NCBI RefSeq assembly: GCF_014649495.1
Contig: NZ_BMTD01000007.1
Span: 1-64,000, forward strand
Reading direction: 5' to 3'
Origin: Streptomyces filipinensis
GTDB taxonomy: Bacteria; Actinomycetota; Actinomycetes; Streptomycetales; Streptomycetaceae
Length of the DNA: 64,000 bases
A program made the position numbers and the translations under genes. Below, piece after piece: positions 41,707-49,145 of the stretch (the first letter of the stretch is position 1; every line of letters begins with the position of its first letter). A model generated the notes under the pieces. The model made no database searches and was not told where the DNA came from. It saw only the letters and a program-made list of their open reading frames with translations.

Positions 41707-42415
41707 CTCTCTCCACCGGCCCGTCGGCCGTGTCGCTGGGATGGGACGTGCCCGGTTCGGGGGCACGCGGGACGTGTGGGCCGGGCAGCCACCGGGCCGC
41801 GGCGCAGACGAGCACCCCGAGCCAGCCGACGGCGAACAGCCAGCCGCCGACCACGTCGGTGAACCAGTGCACGCCGAGGTAGACCCGGGTCAGCCCGACG
41901 CCCGCTCCCCAGCAGGCGGCCAGCGCGCACAGCACGGTCCGGCCGCGCGGGGCGCGCAGGCACAGGGCGAGGATCAGCAGGCCGGCCGTCAGGGCGCTGG
42001 TGGTGGTGTGGCCGGAGGGGAACGACCAGCCGGAGGCGTGGGTCCGCCACTCCCAGCGCGGCGGCCGGGCCCTTGCGACCAGGTCCAGCACGCCGTACCG
42101 CACCGCCTGGCCCGCGGCGAGGCAGAGGGCGCCGAGCGCCACGGCCACCAGCCGCTGCCGCACGGTGCGTCCCGCGATCAGCCCGGCCAGGGCCACCAGG
42201 ACGTACGGCACGACCCCGGTCCCCGTGGCGGTCAGCGCGCGGGCCACCGTCACCGCCACCGGCGGCCGGTGTCCCACGGACCAGGACAGCAGGGCCTGGT
42301 CGGGATACAGCGGGCCGCCCCGACGGCTCACCACCAGCGCGGTCAACGCCGCGAACGCCATCCAGGCGCCCAGCGCCGCCGTGCCCCCCGCGTCCGCGAG
42401 CCTGCCGGGCCTCAT
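41660..42415 (-). CDS. PAP2-family phosphatase (lipid phosphatase, copy 1)
   Basis: 251 residues, six predicted membrane helices. Phosphatase motifs: ARARPP stands in the place of KX6RP and is atypical, but GWSFPSGHTTTSALTAG (PSGH) and TRVYLGVHWFTDVVGGWLF (SRX5HX3D, with T for S) are intact. It is a likely undecaprenyl pyrophosphate or phosphatidate phosphatase acting on the outer side of the membrane. The C-terminal 45 residues are hydrophilic and overlap the response regulator start. It overlaps the second PAP2 gene (ATGA). Confidence 0.88.
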   Translation of the reverse strand: MRPGRLADAGGTAALGAWMAFAALTALVVSRRGGPLYPDQALLSWSVGHRPPVAVTVARALTATGTGVVPYVLVALAGLIAGRTVRQRLVAVALGALCLAAGQAVRYGVLDLVARARPPRWEWRTHASGWSFPSGHTTTSALTAGLLILALCLRAPRGRTVLCALAACWGAGVGLTRVYLGVHWFTDVVGGWLFAVGWLGVLVCAAARWLPGPHVPRAPEPGTSHPSDTADGPVERDAPQDPHRRGRSRPA

Positions 42416-43023
42416 GCCGGTCCCGACACCAGCAGCGGACGCAGCCAGGTGCCCGACAGCCGGTCCGCGAGCCCCTTCGGCCGGCGCCGCAGGGCGAGCA
42501 TCGTGAGGTGAGCCACCAGCCCGCCGAGCGCCGCCCCCGCGACGACGTCGTGCGGATAGTGCACCCCGACCCACACCCGGGAGGCCGCCATGGCGAGGGC
42601 GCACACCGAGGCCACCGCGCCGAGGCGCCGGGAGACGGAGAACAGGGCGACCGCGGCGGCGAAGGCGACCGCGGTGTGGTTGCTCGGGAACGACCAGTCA
42701 CCGCGCGCGGGACACGCCTCCAGTGTGCGCAGGACCAGCCGGCGGCACGGCCGGTCCTCGGCCACCAGCGGCTTCACGGCGCTGTTCACCCCGAAGGCGA
42801 CCACCACCGCCACCGGCACGGCGAACGCCGTCAGCGCCGCGTTCGCCCCGTCCCGGCGGGCCCGCCACCAGCCCACGACCATCAGCAGCGCGAACACCGC
42901 CAGCCCGTACGCCGACCAGCCGGCTATCAGGTCGTCCAGCCAGGCGGGGGACCGGTGGGCGAGGTCCACCACGCCGGTGTAGAGCGGCCCGTCCACCGAC
43001 GAGCCCGACAGGGCGTACGTCAT
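42412..43023 (-). CDS. PAP2-family phosphatase (lipid phosphatase, copy 2)
   Basis: 203 residues. All three phosphatase motifs are complete: NSAVKPLVAEDRPCR (KX6RP), WSFPSNHTAVAFAAAV (PSxH) and SRVWVGVHYPHDVVAGAALG (SRX5HX3D). Membrane helices flank them, with the active site facing outside. It likely removes a phosphate from undecaprenyl pyrophosphate, recycling the lipid carrier. It is coupled by ATGA overlaps to both DedA (upstream) and PAP2 copy 1 (downstream). Confidence 0.9.
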   Translation of the reverse strand: MTYALSGSSVDGPLYTGVVDLAHRSPAWLDDLIAGWSAYGLAVFALLMVVGWWRARRDGANAALTAFAVPVAVVVAFGVNSAVKPLVAEDRPCRRLVLRTLEACPARGDWSFPSNHTAVAFAAAVALFSVSRRLGAVASVCALAMAASRVWVGVHYPHDVVAGAALGGLVAHLTMLALRRRPKGLADRLSGTWLRPLLVSGPA

Positions 43024-43685
43024 CCGCGGGCCTCCTCCTTGGCCGCCCTGCGGGAGCGCAGTACCTCGGCGACCAGCGGGAGCAGGGACACGACGACGAT
43101 CAGCGCGATCACCGGCAGCAGGTACCGGTCGACGTTCGGGATCGAGGAGCCCAGCGCGTATCCGGCGAGGGTCAGGCCGAGGCTCCACACGAGCCCGCCC
43201 GCCACCTGCCAGAGGGTGAAGGTCCGCGCCGGGACGCCGAGGGCGCCCGCCATCGGGTTCAGCACCGTGCGCACCACCGGCACGAACCGCGCCAGCACGA
43301 TGGCCTTCGCGTGGCCGTACCGCTCCAGCAGTTCCTCCGCGCGCCGCGCGCCCTCGCGCAGCTTCGCCGACCGGCTGCGGGCCAGCAGCGCGCCGCCCGC
43401 CTTCCGGCCCAGCAGGAACCCGCACTGCGAGCCGGCCAGGGCGCCGACGGCCGCCGTGACGAGCAGCGGCCCGAGCGAGAGGTGCACCGAGCCATCGGAC
43501 GCGCCCGTGCACAGCAGCCCCGCCGTGAACAGCAGGGAGTCCCCGGGCAGGAAGAACCCGATCAGCAGGCCCGTCTCCGCGAAGAGCACCACGCCGACGC
43601 CGAGCACGCCGAAGGCGGCGAGCAGGGAGTGTGCGTCGAGCACGTTGACCGCGAGCTGCGACGCCAGGTGTGGGGGAGTGGCCAT
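43020..43685 (-). CDS. DedA-family membrane protein (putative lipid-carrier flippase)
   Basis: 221 residues. Core DedA motifs: FAETGLLIGFFLPGDSLLFT, GALAGSQCGFLLGRKAGGAL, ERYGHAKAIVLARFVPVVRT (conserved E-Y-G, R-P) and NPMAGALGVPARTFTLWQVA. DedA proteins have been shown in other bacteria to return undecaprenyl phosphate across the membrane. Here it leads an operon with two PAP2 phosphatases and a two-component system, fitting a joint role in lipid-carrier recycling. Start ATG 43685. The promoter region has three palindromes. Confidence 0.9.
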   Translation of the reverse strand: MATPPHLASQLAVNVLDAHSLLAAFGVLGVGVVLFAETGLLIGFFLPGDSLLFTAGLLCTGASDGSVHLSLGPLLVTAAVGALAGSQCGFLLGRKAGGALLARSRSAKLREGARRAEELLERYGHAKAIVLARFVPVVRTVLNPMAGALGVPARTFTLWQVAGGLVWSLGLTLAGYALGSSIPNVDRYLLPVIALIVVVSLLPLVAEVLRSRRAAKEEARG

Positions 43686-43725
43686 CGCCGTACGCCCTTT
43701 CCTTCGACTTGCTCCGACAAGATCC

Positions 43726-43743
43726 GACTACATATTTGTAGAC
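43726..43743. promoter_or_regulatory. Operator candidate 1 (18-bp palindrome)
   Basis: GACTACATATTTGTAGAC: arms (G)ACTACA / TGTAGA(C) around the dedA promoter. It shares the pattern G-W-C-T-A-C-N6-G-T-A-G-W-C with two further sites. Confidence 0.6.
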
Positions 43744-43744
43744 G

Positions 43745-43762
43745 GTCTACCGACCTGTAGAC
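43745..43762. promoter_or_regulatory. Operator candidate 2 (18-bp palindrome)
   Basis: GTCTACCGACCTGTAGAC: perfect 6-bp arms GTCTAC / GTAGAC, spacer 6. It lies one base after site 1. Confidence 0.6.
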
Positions 43763-43822
43763 GAACGGAGGGTGTCCAACGTTCCGGGACTTTGCCCGGC
43801 CATTGCCGCTTTATGACCGACC

Positions 43823-43840
43823 GACTACATGCCCGTAGTC
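43823..43840. promoter_or_regulatory. Operator candidate 3 (18-bp palindrome)
   Basis: GACTACATGCCCGTAGTC: perfect 6-bp arms GACTAC / GTAGTC, spacer 6. It lies 30 bp before the EfeU gene's -10, so the divergent iron operon may share this control. Confidence 0.55.
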
Positions 43841-43852
43841 ATGATGGTCCGC

Positions 43853-43879
43853 GAAGGTAAGGCATGCCTTCACTAACCT
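43853..43879 (+). promoter_or_regulatory. Putative iron box and -10 of the efeUO-efeB operon
   Basis: The 19-bp inverted repeat GAAGGTAAGGCATGCCTTC (43853-43871), with AAGGCATGCCTT as a perfect inner palindrome, resembles the IdeR/DmdR1 iron box (TTAGGTTAGGCTAACCTAA pattern). It immediately precedes a -10 TAACCT (43874-43879), so repression by Fe-loaded DmdR is plausible. Confidence 0.6.
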
Positions 43880-43895
43880 GGGAGGGCTGCAGGGC

Positions 43896-45926
43896 ATGTG
43901 GGACGACGCGTTTCCGAGTTTCCTGATCGGACTCAGGGAGGGACTCGAAGCCGGACTGATCGTCTCCATCCTGGTCGCCACCCTGGTGCGGGCCGGGGCG
44001 CGCTCCCGCCTGCCCCAGGTCTGGACCGGGGTGCTGGCCGCCGTCGCCGTGGCGATGAGCTTCGGCGCGGTGCTCACCTTCACCGCCGCTTCCATGCCGC
44101 AGACCGCCCAGGAGGCGTTCGGCGGCACCCTCAGCGTGATCGCCGTCGCGTTCGTCACCGCCATGGTGTTCTGGATGCGCCGCTCGGCCCGCAGCCTCTC
44201 CGGCGAGCTGAAGGAGAAGGTGACCGGCGCCCTCGCCATGGGCTCCGGGGTGCTGATCCTCACCTCGTTCCTCGCGGTCGGCCGTGAGGGCCTGGAGACG
44301 GCCCTGTTCCTGTGGACCACCGCGCAGGCGGCCGGCGAGTCGGCCGGCCCGCTCACCGGCGCCGGCATCGGCCTGGTCCTCGCGGCCGGCCTGTGCTGGG
44401 GCCTGTACCGGCGCGTCCTGAAGATCAACCTGACGCGGTTCTTCACCTGCACCGGCGCCGTCCTGATCGTCATCGCCGCCGGCGTCCTCGGCTACGGCCT
44501 GCGCGATCTGCAGGAGGGTGGCGTCCTGCCCGGCCGGTCCGCCTACGCGGTGGACCTCGCCGGCGGTGTGGACGCCGGCTCCTGGTACAGCACCCTGGTC
44601 CAGGGCGTCTTCAACCTCACCCCGACCATGACCTGGCTCCAGGTGGTGGCCTACGCCGCCTACCTGGCCGTCGTGATGACCCTGTTCGTGCGCGGTGTAC
44701 GGACCACGCCCCCGAAGCCGGCGGAGGAGCGCCCCGCGGGTGAGCCGAAGGCCGCCCGGCCCGAGCGGCGCCGGCCGGTCTGGGTGGTGCCGGCCGTCGT
44801 GGTCGCCGTACCGGCCGTGCTCGCCGGGCTCGTCGTCGCCCTCTCCCGGCCCAAGCCCGCCGGCGACCAGACCGTCGCCGTCTCCGAGACCGAGTGCGGC
44901 AAGGGCTTCCGCGCGCCCAAGCCGGGCCGGCAGACCTTCCAGATGCGCAACACCGGCGGCAAGACCTCCGAGGTGTATCTCATCGACCCGTCGACCAGCG
45001 CGGTCTACGGCGAGATCGAGGGCCTGGCCCCAGGCACCACCCGCGACCTCGTCGCCACCGTCGCGGGCGGCACCTACGCCTGGCGCTGCGTCCCCACCGG
45101 CGGCCGGGCCGTCACCTCCAGGACGGTGACCGTGAGCGGCGGCGGCGCGGCCAAGCCGGTCGTCCCCGTCTCCGAGCAGGACCTCGCCGCACCCCTGAAG
45201 GCGTACAAGACGTACGTCGAGCAGGGCCTGGACACCCTCGTCACCCAGACCCGCACCCTCGACGACGACATCGAGCACGGTCACCTGGACAAGGCCCGCA
45301 CCGACTGGCTCACCGCCCACCGCACCTACGCCTCCCTCGGCGCCGCCTACGGCACCTTCGAGGACTACGACCAGAAGATCGACGGCCGCGCCGACGGACT
45401 GCCGGACGGCGAGCGGGACAAGGACTTCACCGGCTTCCTGCGGATCGAGTACGGCCTGTGGCACGGCCAGGGCGCGGACGACCTGCGGGCCCCCGCCCGG
45501 CAGCTCGCCGCCGACGCCGCCGGACTGCGCACGGCGTTCCCGGCCCAGGACTTCGACCCCGGCGACCTGCCGCTGCGCGCCCACGAGATCCTGGAGAACA
45601 CCCTCCAGTTCGAGCTGACCGGCGACACCGACGAGGGCAGCGGCACGAACCTGGCCACCGCCGACGCCAACCTCGCCGGCACCCGCGAACTGCTCACCGT
45701 CCTCAAGCCGCTGCTCACCACCCGTGCACCCCGGCTGCTCCCGACGGTCGACGCCGACGCCGCCCGAGTGCAGAAGCTCCTGGACGCCGCCCACCACGGC
45801 ACCGACTGGACCCCCGTCGACCGGCTCGCCGCCGCCGACAAGCAGCGCCTCGACGGCGCCACCGGGCAGCTGCTGGAAGACCTCGCCCCCGTCCCGGACC
45901 TCCTTGAGATCCGGAAGTCCGCCTGA
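43896..45926 (+). CDS. efeU: Fused ferrous-iron permease EfeU and EfeO-like cupredoxin/imelysin protein
   Basis: 676 residues. Residues 1-275 are the FTR1/EfeU permease with both ligand motifs FLIGLREGLEAGLIVSI and VGREGLETALFL. A second membrane segment (VPAVVVAVPAVLAGLVVALS, about 305-325) leads into a cupredoxin-like domain (GRQTFQMRNTGGKTSEVYLI ... GGTYAWRCVPTGG) and then an M75/imelysin domain to the end (LKAYKTYVEQGLDTLVTQTR). Normally these are two proteins, EfeU and EfeO; here they are one chain. The usual HxxE motif of EfeO (GFHRIE) reads GFLRIEYGLW, so the His is missing. It moves iron across the cytoplasmic membrane with EfeB. Confidence 0.9.
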   Translation: MWDDAFPSFLIGLREGLEAGLIVSILVATLVRAGARSRLPQVWTGVLAAVAVAMSFGAVLTFTAASMPQTAQEAFGGTLSVIAVAFVTAMVFWMRRSARSLSGELKEKVTGALAMGSGVLILTSFLAVGREGLETALFLWTTAQAAGESAGPLTGAGIGLVLAAGLCWGLYRRVLKINLTRFFTCTGAVLIVIAAGVLGYGLRDLQEGGVLPGRSAYAVDLAGGVDAGSWYSTLVQGVFNLTPTMTWLQVVAYAAYLAVVMTLFVRGVRTTPPKPAEERPAGEPKAARPERRRPVWVVPAVVVAVPAVLAGLVVALSRPKPAGDQTVAVSETECGKGFRAPKPGRQTFQMRNTGGKTSEVYLIDPSTSAVYGEIEGLAPGTTRDLVATVAGGTYAWRCVPTGGRAVTSRTVTVSGGGAAKPVVPVSEQDLAAPLKAYKTYVEQGLDTLVTQTRTLDDDIEHGHLDKARTDWLTAHRTYASLGAAYGTFEDYDQKIDGRADGLPDGERDKDFTGFLRIEYGLWHGQGADDLRAPARQLAADAAGLRTAFPAQDFDPGDLPLRAHEILENTLQFELTGDTDEGSGTNLATADANLAGTRELLTVLKPLLTTRAPRLLPTVDADAARVQKLLDAAHHGTDWTPVDRLAAADKQRLDGATGQLLEDLAPVPDLLEIRKSA

Positions 45927-45973
45927 TGACCACCGCGCACCCGCACCGCCAGCACCTCGAAGGGAACCCGCCG

Positions 45974-47245
45974 ATGCCGACCGCCGACACGCCGACCTGC
46001 CCCGCCGGCCCCGCCCGCCGCTCCTTCGTGCGGACCGCCCTGGGCGCCGGCGCCGCCGGAGCGGTCCTGGCCGGCGGCGGCTTCGCCCTCGGCGAGAGCG
46101 GCGGCACGGCCGAGGCGGGGACCCCCGGTCCGGACGGCGGAGCCAAGGTCGCCTTCCACGGCGCTCACCAGGCCGGCATCATCACCCCGGCACCGGCCGC
46201 CGCGACCTTCGTCTCCCTCGACGTCATCGCCGACGACCGCAAGGGCCTGACCGACCTGCTGAGGACCATCACCGAGCGGGCCCGCTTCCTCACCTCCGGT
46301 GGCACCCCCGCCGACCTCGGCGTCGGCGCGCCGCCCTCCGACAGCGGCATCCTCGGCCCCGAGGTCCCCTCCGACGGCCTCACCGTCACCGTCGGCGTCG
46401 GCGCGTCCCTCTTCGACGACCGCTACGGCCTCGCCAAGGCCCGGCCCGCCCGGCTCACCCCCATGCGGACCTTCCCCAACGACAACCTGAACGCCGCCGA
46501 GTGCCACGGCGACCTGTCCCTGCAGATCTGCGCCCAGAGTCAGGACACCGTGCTGCACGCGCTGCGCGACATCGCCCGGCACACCCGGGGTGCCCTGCAG
46601 ATCAAGTGGCGCATCGACGGCTTCCAGAACGCCCCGCGCCCCGCCGGCGCCCAGCGCAACCTGCTCGGCTTCAAGGACGGCATCGCCAACCCCGACGTCA
46701 CCTCCGCCCGGGAGACGGACAAGCTGATCTGGGTCGGCGCCGGCCAGGGCGAACCCGCCTGGACCGAGGGCGGCAGCTACCAGGTCATCCGGATCATCCG
46801 GATGCTCGTGGAGTTCTGGGACCGGGTCTCGCTCACCGAGCAGGAGAAGATGTTCGGCCGCCGCAAGGACACCGGCGCCCCGCTCGACGGGGCCAGGGAG
46901 ACCGACATCCCCCAGTACGCCAAGGACCCGCACGGCACCGCGATCCCGCTCGACTCGCACATCCGCCTCGCCAACCCGCGCAAGGCGGAGACGGACGGCT
47001 CCCGCATCCTGCGCCGCGGCTACAACTACGACCGGGGCGTGGACAACGTCGGCAACCTCGACATGGGCCTGGTGTTCTGCTGCTACAACCAGGACGTCAA
47101 GCGCCAGTTCGAGGCGGTGCAGACCCGGCTGATCGACGAGCCCCTGGTCGACTACATCTCCCCGACGGGCGGCGGCTACTTCTTCGCCCTGCCCGGCGTC
47201 CGGGACGCGAAGGACTGGCTCGGCCGGGGCATGCTCTCCGCCTGA
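45974..47245 (+). CDS. efeB: Deferrochelatase/DyP-type peroxidase EfeB, Tat-exported
   Basis: 423 residues from ATG 45974 (an in-frame ATG at 45926, overlapping the previous stop, would give 439). The Tat signal is ARRSFVRTALGAGAAGAVLA. The DyP motif GXXDG is in LLGFKDGIANPDVTSARETD; the proximal heme His is in DSHIRLANPRKAETDGSRIL; RRGYNYDRGVDNVGNLDMGL and FCCYNQDVKRQFEAVQTRLI complete the core. It oxidises ferrous iron or strips iron from heme outside the membrane, feeding EfeU/EfeO. The SD AAGGGA supports 45974. The operon ends in a very stable terminator. Confidence 0.92.
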   Translation: MPTADTPTCPAGPARRSFVRTALGAGAAGAVLAGGGFALGESGGTAEAGTPGPDGGAKVAFHGAHQAGIITPAPAAATFVSLDVIADDRKGLTDLLRTITERARFLTSGGTPADLGVGAPPSDSGILGPEVPSDGLTVTVGVGASLFDDRYGLAKARPARLTPMRTFPNDNLNAAECHGDLSLQICAQSQDTVLHALRDIARHTRGALQIKWRIDGFQNAPRPAGAQRNLLGFKDGIANPDVTSARETDKLIWVGAGQGEPAWTEGGSYQVIRIIRMLVEFWDRVSLTEQEKMFGRRKDTGAPLDGARETDIPQYAKDPHGTAIPLDSHIRLANPRKAETDGSRILRRGYNYDRGVDNVGNLDMGLVFCCYNQDVKRQFEAVQTRLIDEPLVDYISPTGGGYFFALPGVRDAKDWLGRGMLSA

Positions 47246-47278
47246 CCGGCCGCCGCGTCCCCCGCCTCCCGCTCTTCC

Positions 47279-47319
47279 GGCGGCAGGCCTTTCCCTCCCC
47301 ATGGGAAAGGCCTGCCGCC
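47279..47319 (+). terminator. Very stable hairpin terminator after efeB
   Basis: Perfect 17-bp stem GGCGGCAGGCCTTTCCC / GGGAAAGGCCTGCCGCC, 7-nt loop, followed by GCCTTTACT. It separates the iron and nickel transport units. Confidence 0.85.
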
Positions 47320-47326
47320 GCCTTTA

Positions 47327-47343
47327 CTGCACATGTGTTGCAA
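47327..47343. promoter_or_regulatory. Nur-like box upstream of the nickel/cobalt permease
   Basis: cTGCAc-N5-TTGCAA matches the Streptomyces nickel-responsive regulator site (TTGCAA-N5-TTGCAA) in the right half fully and in the left half in four of six bases. TTGCAA may also be the -35. Confidence 0.5.
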
Positions 47344-47410
47344 GTACGGAAGGATGGCACAAGGCTGCGCTGTGCAGCCGTACCCGCACCACCGAAGGAT
47401 GACCCTCCCG

Positions 47411-48562
47411 ATGACGGCCGCCCCTGGTTCCGCTCCGTCCCTCCCCGCCCAGGCCGACGGCAAGCGCTCGGCCTGGCACCGTGTCCGGGGCTCCATGACC
47501 CGGCAGGAGTGGACCAGGGTCGGCGGGATGGCCGGCTTCGTCCTCGCCCTGCACGTCATCGGCTGGGGCACGCTGGTCGGCATCATCGCGCCGCAGCACT
47601 TCAGTGTCGGAACCCAGTCCTTCGGCGTCGGCATCGGCGTGACCGCCTACACCCTCGGCATGCGGCACGCCTTCGACGCCGACCACATCGCGGCGATCGA
47701 CAACACCACCCGCAAGCTCATGGGTGAGGGACAGCGGCCGCTGTCGGTCGGCTTCTGGTTCTCCCTCGGCCACTCCAGCATCGTCTTCGGCCTCGCCCTG
47801 CTCCTCTCGCTCGGCATGAAGACCCTGGCCGGACCGGTCCGCGACGACCACTCGCACCTGCACGACGTCACCGGCCTGATCGGCACGACGGTCTCCGGCA
47901 CCTTCCTGTACCTCATCGCCGGCATCAACCTCGTCATCCTGGCCGGCATCTGGAAGGTCTTCCGGCAGATGCGCTCCGGTGCCTACGACGAGGCCGCCCT
48001 GGAGACGCAGCTGAACAACCGCGGCTTCATGAACCGCCTGCTCGGCCGGGTCACCGGCTCGATCAGCAAGCCCTGGCAGATGTACCCGCTCGGCCTGCTC
48101 TTCGGCCTCGGCTTCGACACCGCGACGGAGATCGCCCTGCTCGTCCTCGCCGGCTCCGGCGCCGCCTCCGGCCTGCCCTGGTACGCCATCCTGACCCTGC
48201 CGGTCCTGTTCGCGGCGGGCATGTCGCTCCTCGACACCATCGACGGCTCGTTCATGAACTTCGCCTACGAGTGGGCGTTCTCCAAGCCGGTCCGCAAGGT
48301 CTACTACAACCTCACCATCACCGGCCTGTCCGTGGCCGTCGCCCTCGTCATCGGCACGGTGGAGCTCCTCGGCCTCCTCGCCGACCGGCTGGACCTCCAC
48401 GGGCCGTTCTGGGACCGGATCTCCGGCCTCGACCTCAACACCGTCGGCTTCGTCGTCGTCGGTCTCTTCGTCGCCACCTGGGCGATCGCCCTGCTGGTGT
48501 GGAAGACGGGCCGCATCGAGGAGAAGTGGACGGCGGGCCTGGCGGAACAGCCCGCCGACTGA
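47411..48562 (+). CDS. HoxN/NixA-family nickel/cobalt permease
   Basis: 383 residues with about eight membrane helices. The signature of the NiCoT family, HX4DH, is in GMRHAFDADHIAAIDNTTRK; LSVGFWFSLGHSSIVFGLAL and YPLGLLFGLGFDTATEIALL are further conserved blocks. The metal ion is bound by the His/Asp pair in helix II and imported into the cytoplasm. The His-rich DDHSHLHDV loop fits metal trafficking. Start ATG 47411 or 47399. A Nur-like box lies just upstream, suggesting repression by nickel. Confidence 0.92.
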   Translation: MTAAPGSAPSLPAQADGKRSAWHRVRGSMTRQEWTRVGGMAGFVLALHVIGWGTLVGIIAPQHFSVGTQSFGVGIGVTAYTLGMRHAFDADHIAAIDNTTRKLMGEGQRPLSVGFWFSLGHSSIVFGLALLLSLGMKTLAGPVRDDHSHLHDVTGLIGTTVSGTFLYLIAGINLVILAGIWKVFRQMRSGAYDEAALETQLNNRGFMNRLLGRVTGSISKPWQMYPLGLLFGLGFDTATEIALLVLAGSGAASGLPWYAILTLPVLFAAGMSLLDTIDGSFMNFAYEWAFSKPVRKVYYNLTITGLSVAVALVIGTVELLGLLADRLDLHGPFWDRISGLDLNTVGFVVVGLFVATWAIALLVWKTGRIEEKWTAGLAEQPAD

Positions 48563-48645
48563 CCCGAGCGCGCGCCGACGGGGTTAACCGCCCGGCTGCG
48601 GGAAACGCGGACGAGGACCGACCGCGAGCCGCGAAGGAGGGGACC

Positions 48646-49122
48646 ATGAGCGACCAGCAGCCCGAGCAGACCCCGATGGCGGATGACGCCTACCAGCCCA
48701 CCGGGTCCAACGAGGAACAGGAGGACGCCGGTCCCCTGGACCTCCAGGACGCGGTCGACGAGCGCACCTACGACGACATCCTCGACGAGGGCTACTCCCC
48801 GCCCGAACGCCCCCTCGGCGTCACCAAGAAGGGCACCACGGCCGCCGAGCAGCGCGCGGGGGAGACCCTGGACGAACGGCTCGCCCAGGAAGTCCCGGAC
48901 GCGCAGCCCACGCCCGGCGACGCGATCGGTGACCTCCCCGGCGGCGAGGGCGAGCCGCTCGACCCCGAGGCCGGCGCGTCCCGCGCGGGCCGCCTGGTCG
49001 CCCCCGACGAGGGCGCCCACCCCGCCACCGTCAAGGAGGAGGTCGCCCAGGACGTGGGCGTCGACGCGGGAGCGGCGGGCGCGGAAGAGGCGGCGGTACA
49101 CGTGGTCGAGGAAGAAACCTGA
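48646..49122 (+). CDS. DUF5709 family protein
   Basis: 158 residues, very acidic and disordered (MSDQQPEQTPMADDAYQPTG ... EEQEDAGPLDLQDAVDERTY). The block DDILDEGYSPPERPLGVTKK, then GTTAAEQRAGETLDERLAQE, with VPDA, is the DUF5709 signature, common in Streptomyces with unknown function, often stress-related. ATG 48646 has a strong SD (AAGGAGGGG). It is convergent with the transhydrogenase gene. Confidence 0.88.
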   Translation: MSDQQPEQTPMADDAYQPTGSNEEQEDAGPLDLQDAVDERTYDDILDEGYSPPERPLGVTKKGTTAAEQRAGETLDERLAQEVPDAQPTPGDAIGDLPGGEGEPLDPEAGASRAGRLVAPDEGAHPATVKEEVAQDVGVDAGAAGAEEAAVHVVEEET

Positions 49123-49145
49123 GCCTCCCGGCCACCCCGACGGCG

